From the NCBI GenBank assembly GCA_016178685.1, contig JACOSU010000046.1, positions 1-34,582 on the forward strand: 34,582 bases of DNA, written 5' to 3'. Source of the stretch: Candidatus Eiseniibacteriota bacterium. Its GTDB lineage: Bacteria; Eisenbacteria; RBG-16-71-46. How positions within the stretch are numbered: the first letter of the stretch is position 1; each line of letters starts with the position of its first letter. A program made the translations under genes and the position numbers. The notes under the pieces were generated by a model, which made no database searches, was not told the origin of the DNA, and was given only the letters and a program-made list of their open reading frames with translations. Positions 6,685 through 14,463 of the stretch are shown here, one piece after another.

Positions 6685-8124
6685 TCACGGCCTGCGCGCG
6701 CGACGGGTCCAGTCCAGTGTCCAGTGGGGCGCCGGCTGGCGGCCGGCCGCCGTGATGATGAGGGCGGCGCGGACTTCTCCGCCGGCCGCCGGAAATCCCA
6801 CCTCCAGGCGGGTGCGCCGTCCGGCGCCCGACAGCGCGCGGAGCATCCGCCGATCGTCGTCCTGCTCGCCCACGTACTGCGGCTCGCCACCCCTCACTCG
6901 ATAGACCGTGTGCGTGAGACCGATGCGCCACCCCGGGGCCGGGGAGGCTTCGATCCCCGCGACCGCCACCCGGCGCACCGGCTCGCGCCATGGCGCCCGC
7001 CGTCCCCATTGCTCGTGCCGCATCGACAGCGCGAGGCCCGGAGGTCCGCCGCTCCAGCCGACCCAGACCCCCTGGCGGAACGACCGCGTTGCGGATTCCT
7101 CGCGATCGTGGCGCGTGCCGTGACGCTCTTCGATGCCGAGCGCCAGAGCGTCATGTTGCGGCAACAGCGCCCGCACTTCAAGCGCGGCCCGGCCCCCGGT
7201 TCGCGCGGGCCGGAAGCGCCAGAGCGCCGCCTGCGCCGCGGCGCCCAGCGGACCGATCCGGGTGTCGAGCGAGGACGAGAGCGCGGTGGCGGGCCCCGGG
7301 CGAGCCGTGGAGGCCGCGCGAAAGGTGGGCGAACCCAGGCGCGCAGCGAACGAGACGCGCGCGATCCGCTGGTTCGCGATCCATGCGGCTTCGCCGCGCC
7401 ATCTCCCGTGGCCATCGAGCGCGATCTCGCTCGAGAGCGCGTCCCGCGAGAGCCACAGTGCGGCGCCGGGACGAATCGCGCGCGAACGATCGTCGCGAAA
7501 CAGCAGGGCACCGGCGCCGGCCGCACCGCGTCCGATCCCGGCGCCCGCGAACGCCGAGCCAGCCGCGCGACCCGCTCCGATCCGCAACGCGAGCACGCCC
7601 GGCCGCACGTATTCGGCGGTCTCGCGGGATCGGGCGCGCGTTCCGGTTCCCTCGGCCGCAAGTCCACGGCTGCGCCAGGGCTCGGCCTCGGCCCCCACCA
7701 GGACGCCGCGTCCCCAGCGGAGCGACGTGCCGCCCAGCGCGAGCCATCCCCCCGCCACGCGCACGCGGGCCGCCGCCCCCGGAAGCGCGTCGCCCCGGCC
7801 CTGGCGGACTCCGGCTTCGATTCCGGGCTCACGCAAGATGACGCGCTGTCGCCGGCGCACCGTCGAGCCACCCGCGCCTGCGCAGCCGAAGCTCATTTCC
7901 ACTTCGCCGGATGACAGCGAGTCGGCGCGATCCTCGGTGTAGTCCGCGCCGGCCGGAGTGTCTTCGGGTGGTTCGGGACGCTCGAACGTCGAGTCGGCGG
8001 CAGCGCGGCCGGGCTCGCGGTTCACGGCGATCGAATCCGCCGCGGCCGCGTGGGCATGCGTGATCGCCACCGAGTTCGCGCCGAGCGTGAGCGCCGCGCA
8101 GCCGAACGCGATCGCGCGGGTCAT
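6685..8124 (-). CDS. Predicted outer-membrane beta-barrel protein
   Basis: A 479-residue protein starting at ATG 8124, which overlaps the upstream stop as ATGA. It has an N-terminal signal peptide (MTRAIAFGCAALTLGANS, cleavage near HAHAAA), an acidic low-complexity stretch (residues about 30-70), and then many short alternating strands rich in Gly, Ala, Arg and aromatic residues, ending in a strand pattern like a barrel C-terminus. A segment reading TSLRWGRGVLVG is reminiscent of barrel regions attached to helix-hairpin-helix ComEA-like proteins in Bacteroidetes-type genomes, but no helix-hairpin-helix domain is visible here. Function unknown. Translational coupling to the preceding barrel and LTD genes implies they work together, which is inference. 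Confidence 0.7.
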   Translation of the reverse strand: MTRAIAFGCAALTLGANSVAITHAHAAAADSIAVNREPGRAAADSTFERPEPPEDTPAGADYTEDRADSLSSGEVEMSFGCAGAGGSTVRRRQRVILREPGIEAGVRQGRGDALPGAAARVRVAGGWLALGGTSLRWGRGVLVGAEAEPWRSRGLAAEGTGTRARSRETAEYVRPGVLALRIGAGRAAGSAFAGAGIGRGAAGAGALLFRDDRSRAIRPGAALWLSRDALSSEIALDGHGRWRGEAAWIANQRIARVSFAARLGSPTFRAASTARPGPATALSSSLDTRIGPLGAAAQAALWRFRPARTGGRAALEVRALLPQHDALALGIEERHGTRHDREESATRSFRQGVWVGWSGGPPGLALSMRHEQWGRRAPWREPVRRVAVAGIEASPAPGWRIGLTHTVYRVRGGEPQYVGEQDDDRRMLRALSGAGRRTRLEVGFPAAGGEVRAALIITAAGRQPAPHWTLDWTRRARRP

Positions 8125-8963
8125 GGGTCCGCTCCGCGACCCACGGAGAGCGACAATCGCAGCGTCTCGCCCAATACCGGATGTTCGTCGGCTCCGAACG
8201 CCACGCCGAGCGATCCGCGGCGCAGCACGAGGCCCATCGATCCGCGCAACGGCGCGCTGCGCGCCTCGAGCCACAACCGCGCCGCGCCCGCCACGCAGCC
8301 CACGCCCGCGACGCGCTCGCCGGGATCGCTCGCGCGCGTGGGAGCGATCAACGCGATCCATGCGTCGAGCGGAAACGACGAGACGCGCAGACCGCTTTCG
8401 AGCCCGCGTTCGAGCGGCGGCGCTTCGCCGCGCCGGTCGGCCGACGGCGCGCTCATCCACAGCGTCACGCGCGATCCCAGAGCGCTCCAGAATCCCGCAC
8501 CGGCCTCGAGCCCCCACGCGCGATCCGCGGAGGCGCCCGCAACCGCCGACCGGTCGCGCCGCGCGATCACGCGCAGCGCGGCGCCCGCCGAAGGCAGCGC
8601 CACGCCGGCCGCAAGGGCCGCGGCGTTCCAACCGATCTCGCCATCGCCGGTGCTGGAGATTCCCAGGGCGGCCCGCAGGCTCCGCCATCCGGCGAGCGCG
8701 GCGAGCGAGCGCGTCGAGAGCTCGTCGATTCCGTTCCAGCGCGTCGCGATGGTCTCGAGCCGCCACGCCGGCGCCGCTGGCGGCAGCGCGCGCTCGATCA
8801 GGCTCGAGGCTCCCTCCGATGGCCCGGCCGGCGCGGGCGGGGCGAAGTCCTGCGCGCATGCCGTGGCGCACAGCGCGAGCGTGAGCGCGGTGGCCGCCCC
8901 ACCGATGCCGAGTTCCGCGAGCACGCGCTTGATCGCGCTCCTGCCGGCCGGCATGCGCCTCAT
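8121..8963 (-). CDS. Secreted hypothetical protein, probable small barrel
   Basis: A 280-residue protein beginning at ATG 8963, overlapping the LTD gene stop as ATGA. A basic N-terminus is followed by a hydrophobic signal segment (GIGGAATALTLALCATACA), then repeated short beta strands with regular glycines. Near the C-terminus there is a GADEHPVLGETLRLSLSVG segment, the kind of closing hairpin often seen in FCB outer-membrane proteins of the PorV/UPF0164 style, although the overall similarity is too weak to name a family. Both flanking genes overlap it by 4 bases. No catalytic motif seen. Confidence 0.65.
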   Translation of the reverse strand: MRRMPAGRSAIKRVLAELGIGGAATALTLALCATACAQDFAPPAPAGPSEGASSLIERALPPAAPAWRLETIATRWNGIDELSTRSLAALAGWRSLRAALGISSTGDGEIGWNAAALAAGVALPSAGAALRVIARRDRSAVAGASADRAWGLEAGAGFWSALGSRVTLWMSAPSADRRGEAPPLERGLESGLRVSSFPLDAWIALIAPTRASDPGERVAGVGCVAGAARLWLEARSAPLRGSMGLVLRRGSLGVAFGADEHPVLGETLRLSLSVGRGADP

Positions 8964-10579
8964 CGCGATGCGTCCTCGATGCGAACGATGCGCATCTCTC
9001 GAAGCGACGCTCCTCCCGACTCGGGGTGCGCTTCGAGCGAGAGCAGGTAAAGGCCGCTGCTGCGCAGAAACTCGATGCGCCACTCTCCCCTCGCCCCGGT
9101 CGTGGATTGGATTTCGCGGGCGATGAATCTTCCCGCGAGATCGAACGCCTCGATCGTGATGCGCGCGCGCGGCCACGGCAGCGACCACACCAGTCGAGGC
9201 GTTTCGCCGGCGCGAAGTCGCCGCGGCGCGAGCTCGAATCTCCCGGCGATCGAGGGCGGCGGCCTGGGCGGCGCAAGCGGCGTGCCGGAGGGATCGCTGT
9301 CCGCGCGCCACGTGCCGTCGATCAGTTCGAGCGGAACGCCGGCGGGCACCCCGTGCGCGCCGTACGCGACCCGGTCGCAGGGGGTGCCGTCGCGTTCGCG
9401 CAGCGACACGATGTCGGCCACGCCGCTCGAGTCGTCGGAGTTGTTGAGCGCCGACCACGGCCGCACTTCCCCCACGCGCGACGGATCGAGCGTCGGATAA
9501 TGTGCGAGCAGCGCGGCGCGGTCCTCGACCAGCAGCGCGAGACTGTCGGGCGCGAGCCACAGCGCGAGGTCGGGCGTGCCGGGATGGCCGCCGCGGTCCG
9601 ACAGCCGGAACTCGCCGACCTCCACCCCGGCCGGATCGCGCGATCGCACTTCGACCCACTCCCCTTCGCCCGCGGACGGATGGAACTGGATCTCGGTGAT
9701 CGTGAGCGGACCGGGCCCCACGCGCGCGAGCAGCGTCGCGGCGTCGTTCGAAGGTCGCGCGTCCTCGGGCAGCGCGGCGCGCAATTCGAGCGCGTACTTT
9801 CCGGCCGCGAGGCCCGGCAGCGCGAGCTCGACCCGCGTGCTCTCGCCCGCGGCGAGCGCGAAGGGCGCGCTCGCGCTCGCGATCGGAGCGCCGTTCGCCG
9901 AAACCCCGAGCGGCACCGATCCCTGATCGAGCGGATCGAGGCCGCGGTTGACGAGCGTGCCGGAGAGTTTTGCCGCCGCGCCGGACGCGGGCTGCTCGGG
10001 CTCGAGCGTGAGCGAGAGGGGCGAGATCGCGGCATCGAGACGGACCTGGTTGGGCCGCGCGGGCGACGGTTCGGCGGCCGCGAAATCGAGCGCGTTGCTC
10101 CCCCGATTCGAATCGTCCGGGATGCGGGCGAGCGACTGTCCCGCCGAGACGTCGGGCGCAGGAGCGCCGCAGAAATACTCGGAGTACGAGAGCGCGCCGT
10201 AACCCACGACCTCGGCCGAGCCGTCGGGCCACGTGAGCCTCACCGCATCCGGCCCGTTCTGAAGATCGAGCGTCACGACCGCATCGGCGGGCGGATCGAC
10301 CAGCGCGCCACCGATCACGAAGTAGGCGCCGGGCAAGAGGCTGTCGCGCGCGCCGCCGGTCCAGCGCGTGGTCCAGCGGCCCGGCCCCGCGCCGTCGCCG
10401 GCCTCGAGCCGCGCGCCTGCGAGCGCCACGGTCGTGGGGCCCGAATTGTGCAGCTCGACGTACTCGTGTCCGGTGTCGTCGCCGGTCGCGTCGTAGAGGA
10501 TTTCGCTGATGAGCGCATGTCCGGCCGGAGCGCACGCGACGAAGATCGCAAGAAGACCGGCAGTTCCCGCAGCGGGCAT
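8960..10579 (-). CDS. Surface protein with two lamin-tail domains and a C-terminal FlgD-like domain
   Basis: A 539-residue secreted protein. Residues 1-22 are a signal peptide. Residues 22-165 form a first LTD (LISEILYDATGDD, HEYVELHNSGP, LLPGAYFVIGG). Residues about 180-288 look like a CARDB-type Ig module (LVNRGLDPLDQ, LAAGESTRVELALPG). Residues 292-435 form a second LTD (ITEIQFHPSAGEGEWVEV, GEFRLSDRGG). The last 90 residues resemble a FlgD-Ig / type A sorting domain (ITIEAFDLAGRFI, then SSGLYLLSLE). The ATG at 10579 follows a GGAG-containing leader. It is the first gene of an ATGA-coupled set with two barrel-like proteins, which suggests a surface-exposed protein with dedicated outer-membrane partners. 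Ligand unknown. Confidence 0.82.
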   Translation of the reverse strand: MPAAGTAGLLAIFVACAPAGHALISEILYDATGDDTGHEYVELHNSGPTTVALAGARLEAGDGAGPGRWTTRWTGGARDSLLPGAYFVIGGALVDPPADAVVTLDLQNGPDAVRLTWPDGSAEVVGYGALSYSEYFCGAPAPDVSAGQSLARIPDDSNRGSNALDFAAAEPSPARPNQVRLDAAISPLSLTLEPEQPASGAAAKLSGTLVNRGLDPLDQGSVPLGVSANGAPIASASAPFALAAGESTRVELALPGLAAGKYALELRAALPEDARPSNDAATLLARVGPGPLTITEIQFHPSAGEGEWVEVRSRDPAGVEVGEFRLSDRGGHPGTPDLALWLAPDSLALLVEDRAALLAHYPTLDPSRVGEVRPWSALNNSDDSSGVADIVSLRERDGTPCDRVAYGAHGVPAGVPLELIDGTWRADSDPSGTPLAPPRPPPSIAGRFELAPRRLRAGETPRLVWSLPWPRARITIEAFDLAGRFIAREIQSTTGARGEWRIEFLRSSGLYLLSLEAHPESGGASLREMRIVRIEDASR

Positions 10580-10786
10580 GCCCTGCTCCGCGGGGGCGGA
10601 TCGTCAACGTCGTGGACGGGGAGCGGGCTCGAAACGGCTAGGCCGCGGCTACGCACGGTACGGCGGGCGAAGCGTCAAGACCGGGGCTGCGGATGGTAAC
10701 GCGACGCCGACGGTTGCGTGCGGCCGGCATCTCGACGCGGTGCCCGGTGCGAGCCCTGCAATGCGTGTGCCGCGGGAACGCCGCCC

Positions 10787-10816
10787 TAGAATTCGTTCTA
10801 CGCGAATTCGATCTAC
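10787..10816. repeat. Tandem 15-bp repeat containing EcoRI-like GAATTC cores
   Basis: On the minus strand GTAGATCGAATTCGC (10816-10802) is followed directly by GTAGAACGAATTCTA (10801-10787), identical at 12 of 15 positions. It spans the TAG that would end the extended vWA reading frame. It looks like a small local duplication; no function is evident. Confidence 0.55.
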
Positions 10817-10986
10817 GGCAATCCGCGGCGGCGGCGCAGGAACCACTCGACGCTGAGCGCACCCACCACCAGCGCGAACAGCCACGGCGACTCCCACAGT
10901 CGCACGCTCTCGGGGCGCCCGCGTGCGAGCGCTCCGGTCGGGACTCGCGCGCCGCGCGCGAGATCGGAGGCACGGAACAACGTGCC
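10813..10986 (-). pseudogene. Detached C-terminal segment of the vWA protein (57 codons past an in-frame TGA)
   Basis: The reading frame of the vWA gene continues without shift after its TGA at 10989-10987 for 57 sense codons to TAG at 10815-10813. The segment starts GTLFRASDLARG and ends with a membrane helix, WLFALVVGALSVEWFLRRRRG, the usual closing anchor of vWA/GATase-type membrane proteins. The last residues before the stop, ARAS, plus the G that follows would read as the family's conserved AxGG turn if the TGA were GGA. The whole segment therefore appears to be part of the same original protein. Confidence 0.75.
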
Positions 10987-12975
10987 TCAACTCGCGCGCG
11001 CGACGTTCGCGAGCGTCGCGCTGTCGGGCTCGCTGCCTGCCTCTTCGAGACTCCAGCGGTCCACCGCGAACTCCGAAGCGGCACGCGCGATCTCGCCACC
11101 GCGGCCCCACGCCGCGCGCACGCTCACCCGATGGCGGCCGGGCGTGAGCCCCTCAAGCGTCGCGACGTACACCCCCGCCTCGCGCGGCTCGAACCGGACG
11201 GAACGGGTGGCGCCGCCGGGCATCGTCAACTGGCCTTCGACGCGCGCATCGGCGAGCGGACGGAACGCGCTGTCCTGGAGCGTGGCGAACAGCCGCAGCG
11301 GCTCGCCCGCCGAAGTCAGCCAGCGCTCGGGCCGCACGCGCAGCGGCTCGCCCTGCACCGGCTCGGCGAGCCAGCGCACGATGCGCCGCCACAACCGGCG
11401 GCCGCGCTCACCGGCGAGATCATCGGTCGGGGACAGCGACCATCTCCAGACCCCGGCGCCGTTGACGAGCAGCGCCTGGCCGCGGCCCACGCGCCTCGAG
11501 AGCACCAGCGGCGGGCCGCCGCCGCCCGAGCCGATCAGCACGCGGTCGCCGGCCGCGCTCTCGAGCGCGAGCACGTCGCTCAACGGCGCGGCGTCGCGCC
11601 ATGCCTGCTGGCCGCGCGCCGGATCGTCGTCCCACGCGGTCAGGTCGCCCGCGGTTTCATCGGGCGAGGGCGCCCCGCCACGCCCAAACGATTCGGATCC
11701 CGCAGTGACGTGCAGGTCGGCGCCAAGCGCGCCCGAGCGATAGCGCGTGAGGCCCGGGGCGGGGCCACCGAGCGCCAGCAGGCCGCCGCCTTCGCGCACG
11801 AACGTGGCGAGCGCTCGATCGAAGAGCGCGCTCACTTCGGCCGCGGCGATGCCGTCCAGCACCACGACCGCCTGAGCGCGCAGGCCGGCGGGATCGGGCG
11901 CCACGCCCGCTCCCGGCGACGGCGCGCCGCCTCGGCCGAGCGAGCGCCAGCGTCCCGCCTCTCGCGTCCAGGTGGTGAGCGCGAGGCTCGAATCTCCGGC
12001 CAGCGCGCGGCGCACGAACGTGAGATCCCAGTTGAGCCCGGCGCTCACGATCATCACGCCGATGCGGCCCGGAGCCACCTTGAGCGCCACCGAGCGCTCA
12101 TTGTTCGAAGCGGTGAGCTCGGCGGGGAGCGTGTCGATCCGCGCCGTCCACACCGCCAGCCCGGGGGCGAGCGGCGTCCCGCTCATCTCGACCACCACTT
12201 CGACGCCCGCGCCCGGCGAAGTCGCCGCGCCGCGCGCGATCTCGCGCGCGCCGTCCATCAGGCGCACCGGGATCGTGACGCCGCGCGGCTCGCTCGACAC
12301 GAGATGAACGCGCACCGGCTCGCTTCGCCCGACCCGCGCATCGGGAGGCGCTTCGATCCCGGTGATCACGCGGTCGAGCGCTCCGCGCTCGCCGACCCGC
12401 ACGGCGTGGACCGGCAGCCCCAGCGAGCGCGCGGCATCGACCGGATCCGCGCCGGAATTCACCGCGCCGTCGCTCACCACCACGACCGCGCTCGCGCGCT
12501 GACCCGCCGCCGAGCCGGCCAGCTGTTCGAGCGCACGCCCCAGCGCGGTCGCGCCGCGTTCGGGGGTGCCGCGCGCGGTGTCGGGCTCGAGCGTGGCCGC
12601 GAACGGAATCACTTCGACCGCGGCGCGCCCGATCAGCGCGCGGCGCAACGACTCCACCGCTCGCGAAGCGACGCCCGCACGCGAGGGACCGCCGGCGCCG
12701 ACCGGCAATTCCATGCTCCGCGATCGATCGAGCAGCACCACGAGGCGCGAGGCCCCATGGCGCGTGCGTTCGAGCGTCGGCTGCGCGAGCAGCCACAGCA
12801 GCAGCGCGGCGGCGAAGAAGCGCAGCGCGGCGAGCAGCCGGCGCGCCGAGGCGGGCAGCGGCGGCGCGGCAAACCGATAGGCCCACAGGCTGGCCGCCGC
12901 GAGCGCCAGCGTGGCCGCCACGAGCGCCGGCCACGCGGCGTGCGGCGCGAGATGGAGCGTGGGAATTCCCGTCAC
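10987..12975 (-). CDS. Membrane vWA-domain protein with GATase-like domain, C-terminus cut by in-frame TGA
   Basis: A 662-residue product as it stands. It starts at GTG 12975, 12 bases after the DUF4388 gene; the ribosome binding site is weak. Two N-terminal membrane helices (about 14-35 and 46-64) are followed by a von Willebrand A domain with the metal site D83-x-S85-x-S87 in LLDRSRSM, a later threonine in ERGATALG and VVVVSDGAVNSG. A glutamine-amidotransferase-like region then appears (AVVVLDGIAAAEV, FVREGGGLLALGG). After this come Ig-like strands (LRLFATLQDSAFRPL, GVYVATLEG). This architecture is common in BatA-like or uncharacterised membrane proteins of the FCB group and Planctomycetes. 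The reading frame stops at TGA 10989-10987 just before its expected final membrane helix, which lies intact in frame downstream. Confidence 0.82.
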   Translation of the reverse strand: MTGIPTLHLAPHAAWPALVAATLALAAASLWAYRFAAPPLPASARRLLAALRFFAAALLLWLLAQPTLERTRHGASRLVVLLDRSRSMELPVGAGGPSRAGVASRAVESLRRALIGRAAVEVIPFAATLEPDTARGTPERGATALGRALEQLAGSAAGQRASAVVVVSDGAVNSGADPVDAARSLGLPVHAVRVGERGALDRVITGIEAPPDARVGRSEPVRVHLVSSEPRGVTIPVRLMDGAREIARGAATSPGAGVEVVVEMSGTPLAPGLAVWTARIDTLPAELTASNNERSVALKVAPGRIGVMIVSAGLNWDLTFVRRALAGDSSLALTTWTREAGRWRSLGRGGAPSPGAGVAPDPAGLRAQAVVVLDGIAAAEVSALFDRALATFVREGGGLLALGGPAPGLTRYRSGALGADLHVTAGSESFGRGGAPSPDETAGDLTAWDDDPARGQQAWRDAAPLSDVLALESAAGDRVLIGSGGGGPPLVLSRRVGRGQALLVNGAGVWRWSLSPTDDLAGERGRRLWRRIVRWLAEPVQGEPLRVRPERWLTSAGEPLRLFATLQDSAFRPLADARVEGQLTMPGGATRSVRFEPREAGVYVATLEGLTPGRHRVSVRAAWGRGGEIARAASEFAVDRWSLEEAGSEPDSATLANVARAS

Positions 12976-12987
12976 CGGCTCAGGGAA

Positions 12988-13485
12988 TCAGCCGGCGCGT
13001 CTCTGGTCCGCGAGGCGAAGGCCCTCGAGGATCAGGCGGTCGAGGTCGAGATCGAGCTGCACGTCGTCCTCGGTCGAGACGACCGACGGATGGAAACGGA
13101 ACCGGCCCTGGCGCCACAGCAGCACGCCGTACACGACGCGGCGCACCACTTCACGGAGCGCCTCGGAGACCTGATCGGCGGTCACCGCTCCGGAGGCGAT
13201 CAGCATGCGCCCGACCCGCGCGCCGGGCTGCTCCTGCTGCATGGAAAGGAACAGCTCGAGCGCCTCCGGGATCACCACGCCGCGATGAACCAGCACCTCG
13301 CCGATTCGCACCGCGACGCCGGTGGTGCGCGCGAATACCAGCCGGCCGTGCTCGAACTGGAGCTCGACCTTTTCGGCGTCGCGTTCGATCTCGAGACGTC
13401 CGGTGGCCTCAGCGAGCTGGATCAGCTGGAGCACTTCGACCGGCTGGAAGAAGCTCACGTCGCCCTCGAGCGCTGCGTCGCTCAT
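12988..13485 (-). CDS. DUF4388 (PATAN-domain) protein
   Basis: A 165-residue cytoplasmic protein. The N-terminal half fits DUF4388/PATAN: LEGDVSFFQPVEVLQLIQL, TGRLEI, then VELQFEHGRLVFA. In response regulators of cyanobacteria, Deltaproteobacteria and others this domain is a protein-protein interaction module. A second half (VLVHRGVVIPEALELFL, VGRMLIASGAVTADQV, LLWRQGRFRFHP) is the usual helical companion that follows it. No receiver or GTPase domain is attached. The start ATGA at 13485 overlaps the phosphatidyltransferase stop by 4 bases, so translation is probably coupled. Role unknown; perhaps a signalling adaptor. Confidence 0.87.
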   Translation of the reverse strand: MSDAALEGDVSFFQPVEVLQLIQLAEATGRLEIERDAEKVELQFEHGRLVFARTTGVAVRIGEVLVHRGVVIPEALELFLSMQQEQPGARVGRMLIASGAVTADQVSEALREVVRRVVYGVLLWRQGRFRFHPSVVSTEDDVQLDLDLDRLILEGLRLADQRRAG

Positions 13486-14396
13486 CGCGCGCCCCAGCGC
13501 ACGTCACCCACGACGCGGCCGGTCGCCTCCGACTTGCCGCGCATGGTGCGGAGATTGTACACGCCGATCACGGCCACCTGCGCGAGCGTTGCCGAGAGCA
13601 GAACACCGAGCGCGACCCGGGTGAGAGGCAGCAGCGCATCGCCGATCGAGCCGCGCAGCGCGTGCACCAGCATCAGCAGCCCGACCAGCGCCGCCATCAG
13701 CACGCCCGTCATGCGCCCGAACCCGGTCGGCTGGACGCGCACCGGGCCCACGAACACGTACAGGCCCGCGGCGCCCACCAGCAGCAGCCCGTAGCGCACC
13801 GTCGCGACCCCGGCCACCCACGCGGGAAGCAGTCCGGCCCGCGCCAGCGCGCAGAACAGCGTCAGGTTGAACACGATGTCGAACAGCGGATCCAGCAGCG
13901 TGCCGAGCCGCGTGATCTGACGCGTGCGCCGCGCGATCCACCCGTCGGCGATGTCGGAGGCCGACGCCAGCAGAAATGCCGCCAGCGCGAGGGCGAACCG
14001 GCGATCGAGCACGAAACGCACCACGCCGGGCAGCAGCACGACGCGCATCAGCGTGAGCGTGATCGGAACGTTGAGCGCCGACAACCGGTATCCGGATTCG
14101 TCGCGCAGAAGCCCGATGTGAAGCGTCACCAGAGCGAATGTGGGGACGATCACCAGCGCGGTTTCGAGAAAGAACACCTCGGCCAGCCGCCGTTCTCCGG
14201 CGAGCGCCAGCGTGACCGCAGCCACGAAAGCCGCGGCGAAGAATCCCAGCGCCACGCTCCACACCGACCGCACCGCCGAAGGATTCGCGTCGATCTGGCG
14301 CCGCGCGTGGGCCGCGGTCCGGCGCGCGCAGGTCACGATCGCGCGCGGGGTGAACCGCTCGCGCCGCAGATCCTCAAGATACTCCTCGATGAACAA
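13482..14396 (-). CDS. CDP-alcohol phosphatidyltransferase with N-terminal extension
   Basis: A 304-residue integral membrane enzyme that would transfer a phosphatidyl (or related) group from a CDP-linked donor to an alcohol. The complete family motif is present: D148-x2-D151-G152-x2-A155-R156-x8-G165-x3-D169-x3-D173. About five further membrane helices follow. The family core is usually 180-220 residues; here some 100 residues precede it, including two extra hydrophobic helices (about 45-67 and 72-97). TTG 14396 is chosen because GGGGGAGG lies just upstream. It is the first gene after a promoter-like sequence and is coupled to the DUF4388 gene. PgsA, phosphatidylinositol synthase or another member cannot be told apart from sequence. 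Confidence 0.88.
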   Translation of the reverse strand: MFIEEYLEDLRRERFTPRAIVTCARRTAAHARRQIDANPSAVRSVWSVALGFFAAAFVAAVTLALAGERRLAEVFFLETALVIVPTFALVTLHIGLLRDESGYRLSALNVPITLTLMRVVLLPGVVRFVLDRRFALALAAFLLASASDIADGWIARRTRQITRLGTLLDPLFDIVFNLTLFCALARAGLLPAWVAGVATVRYGLLLVGAAGLYVFVGPVRVQPTGFGRMTGVLMAALVGLLMLVHALRGSIGDALLPLTRVALGVLLSATLAQVAVIGVYNLRTMRGKSEATGRVVGDVRWGAR

Positions 14397-14425
14397 GCGG
14401 CCTCCCCCCGGCGACGGACGCGGGC

Positions 14426-14455
14426 AGCATAAGCCGCGGCGCCGCGACGCGGCAA
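14426..14455 (-). promoter_or_regulatory. Possible promoter of the phosphatidyltransferase-DUF4388-vWA unit
   Basis: On the minus strand TTGCCG (14455-14450) and TATGCT (14431-14426) are separated by 18 bases, each matching the sigma-70 consensus at four of six positions. It lies in the 67-base gap between the glycosyltransferase stop and the TTG start at 14396. Confidence 0.4.
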
Positions 14456-14463
14456 CCGCCGGG

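Noticed and set aside
6685..9276. A single 863-residue open frame covering two genes
   Set aside because: The part above 8124 is Arg/Ser-rich shadow of the neighbouring barrel and LTD genes; the signal peptide at 8124 and ATGA overlap mark the real start.
8121..10607. A single 828-residue open frame
   Set aside because: The region above 8963 is out of frame with the LTD protein, whose domains are clear in another frame; the real gene starts at 8963.
10987..10989. Genetic code with TGA read as glycine or selenocysteine
   Set aside because: TGA is the plain stop of many genes here (for example smpB and the amidase), often with overlap to the next start; there is no selenoprotein family match or visible SECIS-like structure.
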